NCBI RefSeq assembly: GCF_003390845.1
Contig: NZ_QMEK01000001.1
Coordinates: 1,364,001-1,428,000, forward strand
Source: Tropicimonas sp. IMCC34043
GTDB taxonomy: Bacteria > Pseudomonadota > Alphaproteobacteria > Rhodobacterales > Rhodobacteraceae
Length of the DNA stretch: 64,000 bases
Direction of reading: 5' to 3'
In this document: in pieces, positions 18,601 through 26,713 of the stretch
How positions within the stretch are numbered: position 1 is the stretch's first letter
How the letters are laid out: every line of letters begins with the position of its first letter
Program-made: the position numbers and the translations under genes
Notes under the pieces: generated by a model
Told to the model about the DNA's origin: nothing
Database searches by the model: none
What the model saw: only the letters and a program-made list of their open reading frames with translations

Positions 18601-19911
18601 ATGCCCACCGAAGTTCTGATGCCCGCCCTGTCTCCGACTATGGAAGAAGGCAAGCTGGCGAAATGGCTGGTCAAGGAAGGTGATACCGTCGCCTCGGGCG
18701 ACATCCTGGCCGAGATCGAAACCGACAAGGCCACGATGGAGTTCGAGGCGGTCGACGAAGGCATCGTCGGCAAGATCCTTGTCTCCGAGGGGACCGAAGG
18801 CGTGCCGGTCAACACGCCCATCGCCGTCATGCTGGCCGAGGGCGAGACCGCCGCCGACATCGGCGCGGCCTCGACACCCGCCCCCGCGGCCGCCGCGGGC
18901 AACGAGGCGGCCCCAGAAGGGGCCTCCGAGGCGCCCGCCACCCCGGCACCGGCAGCCCCCGCCGCCAGTGACGGCAGCCGCATCTTCGCCTCGCCGCTTG
19001 CCCGCCGGATCGCTGAATCGAAGGGCATCGACCTTGCCACCGTCGCCGGGTCCGGCCCGCACGGACGCATCGTCAAGGCCGATGTCGAAAACGCGAGCCC
19101 TGCCGCCGCCAAACCGGCACCTGCCGCCGCCGCGGCCGCACCCGCGCCTGCGGCGCCTGCCGCAGCAGCGGCCCCCGCCGGCCCATCGACCGCCACCGTG
19201 CTGAAGATGTACGAGGGCCGTCCCTATCAGGAAATCGCGCTCGACGGGATGCGCAAGACCATCGCCGCGCGGCTGACCGAAGCCAAGCAGACGATCCCGC
19301 ATTTCTATCTGCGCCGCGATATCCGGCTCGACGCGCTGCTGAAGTTCCGCGGCACGTTGAACAAGCAGCTCGAGGCGCGGGGCGTGAAGCTGTCGGTCAA
19401 CGACTTCATCATCAAGGCCTGCGCGCTGGCGCTGCAACAGGTGCCGACCGCGAACGCGGTCTGGGCCGGCGACCGGGTGCTGCAACTCAAACCCTCGGAT
19501 GTGGCGGTTGCCGTCGCCATCGAGGGCGGGCTGTTCACCCCGGTTCTGAAGGACGCCGAGATGAAGTCGCTGTCGGCGCTGTCGGCCGAGATGAAGGATC
19601 TGGCGAAGCGTGCCCGCGACCGCAAGCTTGCGCCGCATGAATACCAGGGCGGAACCTTCGCGATCTCGAACCTCGGGATGTTCGGGATCGACAATTTCGA
19701 TGCCGTGATCAACCCGCCGCACGGCGGCATCCTGGCCGTGGGTGCCGGCGTGAAAAAACCCGTTGTCGGCGCGGATGGCGAGGTGACCGTGGCCACGGTC
19801 ATGTCGGTCACCCTGTCCGTCGATCACCGGGTGATCGACGGCGCGCTTGGCGCGGAACTACTGAAGGCAATTGTCGAGAATCTGGAGAATCCGCTCGGCA
19901 TGCTCGCCTGA
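18601..19911 (+). CDS. pdhC: Dihydrolipoamide acetyltransferase (E2) of pyruvate dehydrogenase
   Basis: E2 is the core of the complex and passes the acetyl group to CoA. Its 436 residues contain one lipoyl domain (1-80, [13 protein letters not shown]), a flexible Ala/Pro linker, a peripheral subunit-binding domain (about 122-160, [20 protein letters not shown]), a second linker, and the catalytic domain with His409 in [18 protein letters not shown]. The gap to pdhB is ten bases. No E3 (lipoamide dehydrogenase) gene follows here; the next gene is an unrelated glycosyltransferase, so lpd must lie elsewhere. Confidence 0.97.
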   Translation: MPTEVLMPALSPTMEEGKLAKWLVKEGDTVASGDILAEIETDKATMEFEAVDEGIVGKILVSEGTEGVPVNTPIAVMLAEGETAADIGAASTPAPAAAAGNEAAPEGASEAPATPAPAAPAASDGSRIFASPLARRIAESKGIDLATVAGSGPHGRIVKADVENASPAAAKPAPAAAAAAPAPAAPAAAAAPAGPSTATVLKMYEGRPYQEIALDGMRKTIAARLTEAKQTIPHFYLRRDIRLDALLKFRGTLNKQLEARGVKLSVNDFIIKACALALQQVPTANAVWAGDRVLQLKPSDVAVAVAIEGGLFTPVLKDAEMKSLSALSAEMKDLAKRARDRKLAPHEYQGGTFAISNLGMFGIDNFDAVINPPHGGILAVGAGVKKPVVGADGEVTVATVMSVTLSVDHRVIDGALGAELLKAIVENLENPLGMLA

Positions 19912-19997
19912 CCGACCCTGTGTGGGGCTGGCGGCAAGGCGAAAAGCTGCGCTCAAGGTCCACATGACCGAAGCGCCCGACCATGACGTGAGGGAAA

Positions 19998-21539
19998 ATG
20001 AAAACAGGTTCCCTTCGCCAGGCCGGGCGCCGCGCGGTCGATAGGGTTTCGGCCCTCTTCCGCAGGTTTCTGGCCCTGCCCGCCCCCTGGCCGCCGGTCA
20101 TTGCGACGGTTCTGGTCATTTTGCTTGTCTGGGCGATCCCGGCCAGCAACGTCGGCGTCGGCGATCTGACCCAGAACGACGAGTTCCTGACGCTCGACCG
20201 TTCAACGTCCTTTGTCCGGCATCACGACTGGATGAACGTCTATTCGCTGAACGCGGTCTCGTTCCGCAAGCCGCCGCTGCAATACTGGATGAGCGCGCTT
20301 CTGATCGAGAACGGGATGGATCTGGTCCCGGCGCTGCGCTGGCCGTCGGTCCTGTTCGGTCTGGCGACGCTGGTTGCAACAGCGCTTCTGGCCGCGGCGG
20401 TGATGCCCGCGAACCTCTGGGCGATGCCCGCCGCGGTGCTGCTGACGGCCAGTTCCGACCGCTTCTGGAAAGGGTCCGTTTCGGCGATCCTCGATTCGGG
20501 CGCGATCTTTTTCTCGGTGCTTGCAGTCGCCGCCACGATTCTGGCGCTGCGCCGACCGGGCTGGTGGTATGTCGCGGCGGCGGCCATCGGACTGGGGGCG
20601 TTGCAGAAGGCGCCGGTCGCGCTGGCGTTCGTGGCTCTCTACCTTGTGTTCCTGTGGCTCACCGCGCGCTGGCACCCCTGCGGGTTTCGCAAGATCACGG
20701 GCGACAGGCACTTTCGGCGTAGCCTCGGTCTGGCGCTGGTCCTGGCGCTGTCCTGGCATGTGTTCCAGCTTGCCCAACACGGAATGGTTGCCATCACGGA
20801 GAGTTTCGGCGACCAGATGATCGGGCGGTTTTCCCCCTCGGCCGAAGCCGGTCTGATCCGCACCCCGGGCGAGGTCCTGAACCACCTTCTGGGAAGCGAG
20901 GATGTGCTGCGCGGCCTCGGCCTGCTGGCCCTGATTGTGCTTCCCTGGCGATTGAAGCGGTTCGAGCTGCTGCCGCTGCCGCTGATCGTGCTCTGCTATG
21001 CCACGGCGATCGCCTTCGCGACGGGCTTCATCTCGTATCGATACTCGATCTTCTTCGTGCCGTTCCTGTCGGTCGCGCTGGCGGCCGTGCTGCTGACGCT
21101 GCCTTTGGCGCCACGGTGGCTGACGGCTATCGTGATCGTGATCTCTCTTGCAGCCGGCGGACCGTTCAAGACCCGCGGCAGGCTCAGCGTCGATCCTGCC
21201 GCCGATACCCGCGCACAGATCGCCATCCTGGCCAGCGCCGGGCACAGCAATCGCCCCGACGACTCGCTGGTGATCTGCGGTTGGGGGGATGGCGATCATC
21301 TGCCGCCGGGCGCGATCAGCTACTACGCCTCGGAAGGTCGCCCTTTCATCCGCTTGTCCGACCCGGCGGAACTTGCGCGGCTCGCCGCCGCTGGCAACAT
21401 TCCGGGCGGGATCCACGGCGTCTGCACCGCAGACCAGCTCGCACAACTCAAGGACGATCTCGTCGGGCTGGAAATTCTCGACACGCAGGAAGATTTTCGC
21501 CACTGGGCCGCTGCGGGGGCCATCGCGGGGGGCGGGTGA
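19998..21539 (+). CDS. GT39/ArnT-like membrane glycosyltransferase
   Basis: A 513-residue inner-membrane protein with about ten helices in the first 390 residues and a soluble periplasmic C-terminal domain. A first-loop acidic motif (TQNDEFLTLDRSTSFV) and the following FRKPPLQYWMSALLIE resemble the DE and KPPLxYW motifs of the dolichyl-phosphate-mannose/ArnT group, which use polyprenyl-linked sugars outside the membrane. Acceptor and donor cannot be inferred; modification of lipid A, polysaccharide or protein is possible. GAGGGAAA lies directly before the ATG. It follows pdhC by 86 bp but is functionally unrelated. Confidence 0.78.
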   Translation: MKTGSLRQAGRRAVDRVSALFRRFLALPAPWPPVIATVLVILLVWAIPASNVGVGDLTQNDEFLTLDRSTSFVRHHDWMNVYSLNAVSFRKPPLQYWMSALLIENGMDLVPALRWPSVLFGLATLVATALLAAAVMPANLWAMPAAVLLTASSDRFWKGSVSAILDSGAIFFSVLAVAATILALRRPGWWYVAAAAIGLGALQKAPVALAFVALYLVFLWLTARWHPCGFRKITGDRHFRRSLGLALVLALSWHVFQLAQHGMVAITESFGDQMIGRFSPSAEAGLIRTPGEVLNHLLGSEDVLRGLGLLALIVLPWRLKRFELLPLPLIVLCYATAIAFATGFISYRYSIFFVPFLSVALAAVLLTLPLAPRWLTAIVIVISLAAGGPFKTRGRLSVDPAADTRAQIAILASAGHSNRPDDSLVICGWGDGDHLPPGAISYYASEGRPFIRLSDPAELARLAAAGNIPGGIHGVCTADQLAQLKDDLVGLEILDTQEDFRHWAAAGAIAGGG

Positions 21540-21791
21540 CAGGTGTTGCCCTCGGGCGCCTGACCCCGGGTCCGGGTTTGTATCCCACCGCCCATCGAGC
21601 CGCCGATGCCGCGCCCGCCGTGCGCAACGGCCCGTTTGGGTGTGGCGGATTGTTTGCCCCGCTGAACCGGACCAATGTTCAACTTATGTTTCCCTTCGCG
21701 GGCTTGTCCTTTCCGCAGCGGCCAGCTAGCCCTGTTGCGGTGCTGCGGTCGGCGAGAAGGCCCCGAAGAAGACCCGGCAAAGGGATATGGA

Positions 21792-22466
21792 ATGGGTGAT
21801 TTCGGCAAGAGTTTCGAATTGCTGCGCGATGTGGCGGCACCGCAGTGGCAGGCGCTGACAGGGCATGCCTTCTTCGAAGAGCTGGCGCTTGGTACCCTGC
21901 CCGAGCCCGCCTTTGCCCGCCATCTGGCGCTGGAATACCACCGGCTGGTGCATCTGGCCCGCGGCTGGGCGATTGCCGTCTCGCGCAGCGAATCCGCCGA
22001 GGAAATGCAGATCGCGACTCTCGTGCTCTCGGGTCTGGTTCTGGACGAGATCGACCTGCAGGCCGCGGCCTGCCTGGCCTGCGGGCTCGACGATGACGAT
22101 CTGGTCGAGGCAGCGGCGGCGCCCGCCACCTGTGCGGCAAGCCAGCCGGTGCTGGAGGCGGCGATGACCGGCGATCTGGCGGATATCCTGGCCGCAATCG
22201 TGCCCGGCATGTTCGCCCGCGCCGAGGTCGGCCGCTGCCTTGTCGAGGCGGGTGCCGAAACGCCCTTTGCCGGCTGGATCGAAACGTTCGCAAGCCCCGA
22301 ATACCGCGCCACCTGCAATGACATCGGCACGCTGCTGGACGCAGCCCTGGAATGGCGACTCGGGGCCGACCCGACGGCAAGCCCGCGCTGGAACGCCGTC
22401 TGCGCCCGTTTTGCCGCCGCCGCCGCCGGCGACCGGCTGTTGTGGGACAGTGCACTGCGGGGCTGA
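21792..22466 (+). CDS. TenA/thiaminase II-like protein with an altered active site
   Basis: A 224-residue all-helical protein of the TenA group, which hydrolyses degraded thiamine pyrimidines. The pattern ALTGHAFFEELALGTLPEPA followed by FARHLALEYHRLVHLARGWA matches the start of the family. Aligned by eye, the three usual catalytic positions differ: the QDY aspartate reads LEY, the PC cysteine reads PGMFARAEVG, and the FW-adjacent glutamate region reads GDRLLWDSA. It may therefore be a non-catalytic or differently acting member. The ATG at 21792 follows AAGGGATATGG. No TPP riboswitch and no thiamine genes are adjacent. Confidence 0.7.
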   Translation: MGDFGKSFELLRDVAAPQWQALTGHAFFEELALGTLPEPAFARHLALEYHRLVHLARGWAIAVSRSESAEEMQIATLVLSGLVLDEIDLQAAACLACGLDDDDLVEAAAAPATCAASQPVLEAAMTGDLADILAAIVPGMFARAEVGRCLVEAGAETPFAGWIETFASPEYRATCNDIGTLLDAALEWRLGADPTASPRWNAVCARFAAAAAGDRLLWDSALRG

Positions 22467-22595
22467 TCCGCTGCCTGCGCGTACGGGCCGGGCGCGCGGG
22501 AGTGCGGGCTTCCGCGGCTCCCGGGACACCCCGACGCTTGCGGCCTCGCGCCCTACCGCTCATAAGGTCAGGGAAATTCCCTAACGAGCCGGGCC

Positions 22596-23900
22596 ATGGA
22601 CAGCGCCTCCCCCCTTCTTGACATCACCTTCTGGTTAACCGCGGCAGCCATCCTGTGTCTGCTGGTCTTTTCTGCCTTCTTTTCGGGGACCGAAACCGCC
22701 CTGACCGCCGCCTCGCGCGGCAAGCTGCGCAGCATGGCCGACAAGGGAAACCAGGGCGCTCAGGCCGCCCTTGACCTCAAGGAGGACAACGAACGCCTGA
22801 TCGGCGGCATCCTGCTTGGCAACAACCTGACCAACATCCTGGCGACGTCGCTGGCCACCGCCATCTTTACCCGCGCCTTTGGCGACAGCGGCGTGGCGCT
22901 GGCGACGCTCGTAATGACGGTGCTGGTGCTGGTGTTCTCCGAGGTACTGCCCAAGACCTATTCGATCATCGACCCGGAAAGAGCGGCGACCCGGACCGCA
23001 CCGCTGATCGGCCCGGTGATCGTGGTGCTGTCGCCGCTGGTCGCCGCGGTGCGGCTGATCGTGCGCACGGTGCTGCGGATCTTCGGCATGAACGTCGATC
23101 CCGATTCCATGCTGAGCGTCAGGGAAGAGATCGTCGGCGCGCTGCAGATCGGCCATTCCGAAGGCGTGGTCGAGAAGGAAGACCGCGACCGGCTGCTTGG
23201 CGCGCTCGATCTGAGCGAGCGTATGGTCGAAGAGATCATGTTGCACCGCAGCCAGATCGAGATGGTCGACGCCGATGCCGACCCGCAGGCGATCTTCAGC
23301 CAGTTGCTGGCCTCGTCCTTCACAAGGCTTCCGGTGTACCAGGGCGAGCAGGAAAACATCGTCGGCGTGGTGCATGCCAAGGACTTGCTGCGCGAGGTCG
23401 ACAAGCTTCTGCGCGAACCCGGCGACAGCGCGAGCGCGCTTGGCAACCTGAAGATCATGGAGATTGCCAAGGAACCCTATTTCGTCCCCGAGACCACGAC
23501 GCTCGACGATCAGATGCGCGAGTTCCTGCGCCGGCACACGCATTTCGCGCTGGTCGTCGACGAATACGGTGTGCTCGAGGGGCTGATCACGCTCGAGGAC
23601 ATCCTCGAGGAGATCGTCGGCGAGATCACCGACGAATTCGACCTCGACGCCGCACACCCGCTGCGGCGGAGCGAGAGCGGCGACTATCTGATCGACGGGG
23701 CGATGACGATCCGCGACCTGAACCGCGCGACAGACTGGCAGTTGCCCGACGACGAAGCCAACACCATCGCGGGTCTGGTGATCCACGAGGCCCAGACCAT
23801 CCCGACCGCGGGCCAGGTGTTCTCGTTCCACGGTTTCCGGTTCGAGGTGGTGGCGCGCGAAGACAACCGCCTGACCCGGCTGAAGATCCGCCCGCTCTGA
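22596..23900 (+). CDS. CorC/HlyC-type CNNM membrane protein with CBS domains
   Basis: A 434-residue protein: an N-terminal CNNM (DUF21) membrane domain of about 190 residues with four helices (ITFWLTAAAILCLLVFSAFFSG, GTETALTAASRGKL, LATLVMTVLVLVFSEVLPKTY), two CBS domains (about 215-340, RLPVYQGEQENIVGVVHAKDL, FALVVDEYGVLEGLITLEDI) and a C-terminal CorC_HlyC domain ending FRFEVVAREDNRLTRLKI. The family is linked to Mg2+ and Co2+ efflux or homeostasis; relatives were once called hemolysins. The ATG at 22596 has only a weak ribosome site. It converges on the HerA-like gene with a 13-bp gap. Confidence 0.9.
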   Translation: MDSASPLLDITFWLTAAAILCLLVFSAFFSGTETALTAASRGKLRSMADKGNQGAQAALDLKEDNERLIGGILLGNNLTNILATSLATAIFTRAFGDSGVALATLVMTVLVLVFSEVLPKTYSIIDPERAATRTAPLIGPVIVVLSPLVAAVRLIVRTVLRIFGMNVDPDSMLSVREEIVGALQIGHSEGVVEKEDRDRLLGALDLSERMVEEIMLHRSQIEMVDADADPQAIFSQLLASSFTRLPVYQGEQENIVGVVHAKDLLREVDKLLREPGDSASALGNLKIMEIAKEPYFVPETTTLDDQMREFLRRHTHFALVVDEYGVLEGLITLEDILEEIVGEITDEFDLDAAHPLRRSESGDYLIDGAMTIRDLNRATDWQLPDDEANTIAGLVIHEAQTIPTAGQVFSFHGFRFEVVAREDNRLTRLKIRPL

Positions 23901-23904
23901 ACGA

Positions 23905-23927
23905 TCCGGGGCGCTATTTGCCCCGGA
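23905..23927. terminator. Shared hairpin between convergent corC-like and HerA-like genes
   Basis: TCCGGGGC and GCCCCGGA form a perfect 8-bp stem with a seven-base loop holding the TAG stop of the minus-strand gene. It lacks a long T-run, so terminator function is inferred from position. Confidence 0.5.
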
Positions 23928-25467
23928 ACAGCCCGCCCATGATACCGCGCACCACCGCCCTGCCCGCCTGCGTGCCGACCTGACGGGCAAAGGATTTGGC
24001 AAAGGCCTCGGCCGTGCTGTCGCTGCGCGAACCGCTGCGCCGGCTGACGGGCTTGGCGGTCGATTGTTCGACACGGGTTCCGGTATAGCGCCGGCCGGCG
24101 CGGTATTCGCGGTCGGCGGGCGGCGCATCCTGCTCGGCCGCCTCGTGGCGTTCGGCCTCGGCCGCGGCCGTGGCGGCGCGGGCTGTCAGGATCTCGTGCG
24201 CGCTTTCGCGGTCGATGGCCGTGTCGTACTTGCCGGCCAGCGGCGATCCGGCGACCAGTACGGCCCGCGAACCGACATCGATTGCGCCAAGCCGGCTGGA
24301 AGGCGGGCGGATCAGGGTGCGTTCGGCCACCCCCGGCGCGCCCTTCGGTTCCAGGAACGAGGTCACCGCCTCGCCGGTGCCGACCTCGCGAATCGCTGCT
24401 TCGATGTCAAAGGCGGGGTTGTCGCGATAGGTCTCGGCCGCCTGCTTCAGCGCCCGGCGGTCCTGCGCGGTAAAGGCGCGCAGCGCGTGCTGCACCCGGT
24501 TGCCAAGCTGGCCGAGGATGTCGCCCGGCACGTCATCCGGGTTCTGGGTGACGAAATAGACCCCGACGCCCTTCGAGCGGATCAGCCGCGCGACCTGTTC
24601 GACCTTGTCGACCAGCGCCTTAGGGGCGTCCTCGAACAACAGATGCGCCTCGTCGAAGAACAGCACGAGGCAGGGCTTTTCGGGGTCGCCGACCTCGGGC
24701 AGGGTCTCGAACAGCTCGCTCAGCAGCCACAGCAGGAACGTCGCATAGAGCCGGGGCGCCGTCATCAGCCGGTCGGCGGCAAGGATGCTGATCCGGCCGC
24801 GGCCCTCGGCATCGGTCAGCATCAGATCGGAAAGCGCCAGCGCCGGTTCCCCGAAAAAGCTCGCCCCGCCCTCGCCCTCCAGCACCAGCAGACGACGCTG
24901 GATCGCACCGACCGAGGCGGTCGAGATCGCGCCATAACGCAGCTCCAGCGCCTTGCGGTTCTCGCCGAGCCAGACCAGCAGCGAGCGCAGGTCGGGAAGA
25001 TCGAGAAGCGGCCAGCCCTCCTCGTCCGCGATACGGAAGGCGATGTTCAGGATCCCTTCCTGCGCCTCGGACAGGTCGAGCAACCGCGCCAGCAGCAATG
25101 GTCCCATCTCGGCCAGCGTGGTGCGCACCGGATGGCCCTGCTGTCCGAAGATGTCCCAGAAGGTGACGGGGAACGACCGATAGGCATAGTCGGTCAGACC
25201 GATCTTCGTTGCGCGCTCGGTAAAGCTCGCATGGGTCTTGGCCTGCGGGTCGCCCGGCAGGCTAAGCCCTGCCAGATCGCCCTTCACGTCGGACAGGAAC
25301 ACCGGCACCCCCGCGGCCGAAAACCCCTCGGCCAGGATCTGCAGGGTCACGGTCTTACCGGTGCCGGTCGCGCCCGCGATCAGGCCGTGCCGATTGCCCA
25401 GTCGCAACAGGATGTTCTGCGCCGCGCCATATGCCGCGCCACCGCCCCCAACGAAGATCCCGTCCAT
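23914..25467 (-). CDS. HerA-like helicase/ATPase of the DUF853 family
   Basis: A 517-residue cytoplasmic P-loop ATPase. Walker A is GATGTGKTVTLQIL near residue 33, Walker B LVLFFDEAHLLFED near 268, and YFVTQNPDDVPGDILGQLGNRVQHALR follows as sensor region. This layout is the DUF853 branch of the HerA/FtsK superfamily, often annotated as helicase HerA-like; E. coli YjgR is a relative. Residues after about 440 are charged and low-complexity, ending in the glycine-rich GGLFRGK. No nurA-like nuclease is next to it, so a HerA-NurA resection role is not supported. DNA or nucleic-acid pumping is a guess from the fold. Confidence 0.88.
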   Translation of the reverse strand: MDGIFVGGGGAAYGAAQNILLRLGNRHGLIAGATGTGKTVTLQILAEGFSAAGVPVFLSDVKGDLAGLSLPGDPQAKTHASFTERATKIGLTDYAYRSFPVTFWDIFGQQGHPVRTTLAEMGPLLLARLLDLSEAQEGILNIAFRIADEEGWPLLDLPDLRSLLVWLGENRKALELRYGAISTASVGAIQRRLLVLEGEGGASFFGEPALALSDLMLTDAEGRGRISILAADRLMTAPRLYATFLLWLLSELFETLPEVGDPEKPCLVLFFDEAHLLFEDAPKALVDKVEQVARLIRSKGVGVYFVTQNPDDVPGDILGQLGNRVQHALRAFTAQDRRALKQAAETYRDNPAFDIEAAIREVGTGEAVTSFLEPKGAPGVAERTLIRPPSSRLGAIDVGSRAVLVAGSPLAGKYDTAIDRESAHEILTARAATAAAEAERHEAAEQDAPPADREYRAGRRYTGTRVEQSTAKPVSRRSGSRSDSTAEAFAKSFARQVGTQAGRAVVRGIMGGLFRGK

Positions 25468-25633
25468 TGCCGTCTCCTGCCCCTGCGCGTCCTCTATCGC
25501 GCGATCCTAGCCGCCGCGCCGGCTTTTTCCAGCCCCGCCGCTGGCTCGCCCCAAGGGAAAGCAGTCTGGATTGGCTTGTTCCCGGATACCCCCGATCTGG
25601 ATAAAGAAAATGCAAAGGATGGCCAAATGTGAG

Positions 25634-25674
25634 TTGACGGAAATGTGTCTTGGACATAGCTTTTGACGCGTCAA
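25634..25674 (+). promoter_or_regulatory. Candidate promoter and palindrome for a small RNA
   Basis: TTGACG (25634-25639) and TAGCTT (25657-25662) are 17 bp apart. Directly after the -10 box is a perfect 12-bp palindrome TTGACGCGTCAA (25663-25674) at the predicted start site, a likely regulator target. The -10 match is only moderate. Confidence 0.45.
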
Positions 25675-25765
25675 GTCGGCCCGTCCGACAGGGAGTCAAG
25701 ATAAGGCGCACAAGCGCCGTGGGGTCACCCCACAGAAAAGGGTCCCTTCGGGCCCTTTTTTCGCC
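25669..25765 (+). ncRNA. Candidate small RNA of three consecutive hairpins, the last a terminator
   Basis: No convincing reading frame occupies the 461-bp gap between the divergent HerA-like and ialB genes, yet it holds three stems in a row: GGCGC/GCGCC (25705-25718), GTGGGG/CCCCAC (25719-25733), and AAAAGGGTCC/GGGCCCTTTT (25736-25759) followed by T-rich sequence. A terminator in front of no gene implies a short transcript of roughly 90-100 nt from the promoter at 25634. The stem also has a T-run on the minus strand, so direction is not certain. I do not recognise a known RNA family. Confidence 0.5.
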
Positions 25766-25928
25766 GTATCCGTGCCGCTTGAACAGCTTTCCGCCAGTGC
25801 CCGCGCGCCAGGTAGGCGCCGACGATATCGCCAAATGGTGATGATATCGCCCGTTTCTTCACTGACACCTGACGGCTCGCGTGGTACACGCGCAGCCAGA
25901 GCAACAAAAGCCGTGAAGCGATCAGAAA

Positions 25929-26582
25929 ATGACGACACACCTGACCAACCCCCTTTCCATTCTGGCGCTGGCAGCGATGCTGGCGGCCGCCCCCGCATTG
26001 GCACAGGAGACGGCGACGACGCCACCGCCGGCCGCGCCCGCCACCGCCCCGGCCGAGGCGCCAGCCGAAAGCGATCTTGGCAAACCCTATGTCAAGGATG
26101 TCTCGGGCGATTGGGAGATCCACTGCGTCCACACCGATCTGGACGCAGATCCCTGCACGCTGCATCAGGTGCTGCGCGACGACAATGGCTCGCCGGTCGC
26201 GACGATGGAGATCGTCAACATCCCCGGCAACCCGCAACTGGTCGCCGGTCTGACCATTGTCACCCCGCTCGACACTCTGCTGACCGAACAGGTCGCATTT
26301 TCGATCGACGGCGGCCAGGCGGCGAAATATCCGTTCTCGTTCTGCACGCCGCGTGGCTGCGTCTCGCGCGTCGCGGTGACCAATGCCGAACTTGACGCCA
26401 TCAAGCGCGGCAACCAGGGCAAACTGCAGATCGTGCCGCTGGCGGCGCCGGACCAGAAAGTGGACCTGGCAATTTCGCTGGCCGGTGTCACCTCGGGGTT
26501 CGATACCCTGACCGAACTGAACGCTGCCTATTCCAAGGTGGCGCAAGAGGCCGCGGCCGCCAAGCAGGCGACCGGCAACTGA
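25929..26582 (+). CDS. Invasion-associated locus B (IalB) family periplasmic protein
   Basis: A 217-residue secreted protein with a signal peptide (about residues 1-26, LSILALAAMLAAAPALAQE) and a Pro/Ala-rich spacer. The IalB domain contains VKDVSGDWEIHCVHTDLDADPCTLHQVL, TPLDTLLTEQVAFSIDGGQAAKYPFSFC, GCVSRVAVTNAELDAIKRGN and the final beta strand VDLAISLAGVTSGFDTL. Four cysteines probably form two disulfides. IalB was named in Bartonella for erythrocyte invasion; in free-living Rhodobacterales the family is widespread and its role unknown. A 6-3-6 inverted repeat (CGCGTG at 25878, CACGCG at 25887) lies upstream of the ATG. Confidence 0.85.
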   Translation: MTTHLTNPLSILALAAMLAAAPALAQETATTPPPAAPATAPAEAPAESDLGKPYVKDVSGDWEIHCVHTDLDADPCTLHQVLRDDNGSPVATMEIVNIPGNPQLVAGLTIVTPLDTLLTEQVAFSIDGGQAAKYPFSFCTPRGCVSRVAVTNAELDAIKRGNQGKLQIVPLAAPDQKVDLAISLAGVTSGFDTLTELNAAYSKVAQEAAAAKQATGN

Positions 26583-26612
26583 CGCCGACCGAGGCTTGGG
26601 ACGATAAAAGCG

Positions 26613-26636
26613 AACGCCGCCCTTCGGGGCGGCGTT
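26613..26636. terminator. Bidirectional hairpin between ialB and fabF
   Basis: AACGCCGCCC pairs with GGGCGGCGTT around a TTCG tetraloop closed by C-G, an unusually stable form. It sits between convergent genes. Only short T-runs flank it. Confidence 0.65.
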
Positions 26637-26713
26637 ATGCGTTTCCGGAACGGAACGACGGGGCGAACCGGACACCGGGGCCAGAGCTTCGATGTGCCCG
26701 CCCGGCTCGCGCC

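Noticed and set aside
16137-19196. Minus-strand open frame of about 1000 codons opposite pdhABC
   Set aside because: Shadow of three well-defined pyruvate dehydrogenase genes; the Ala/Gly runs mirror the linker codons.
21540-21791. TPP riboswitch upstream of the TenA-like gene
   Set aside because: I looked for the conserved CTGAGA and ACC-CTTTGAACCTGAT-like segments and did not find them.
23914-25467. HerA-like ATPase as part of an antiphage defence or HerA-NurA system
   Set aside because: Neighbours are CorC/HlyC-like and a candidate small RNA; no nuclease, SIR2 or DUF4297 partner is present, and the protein fits the stand-alone DUF853 family.
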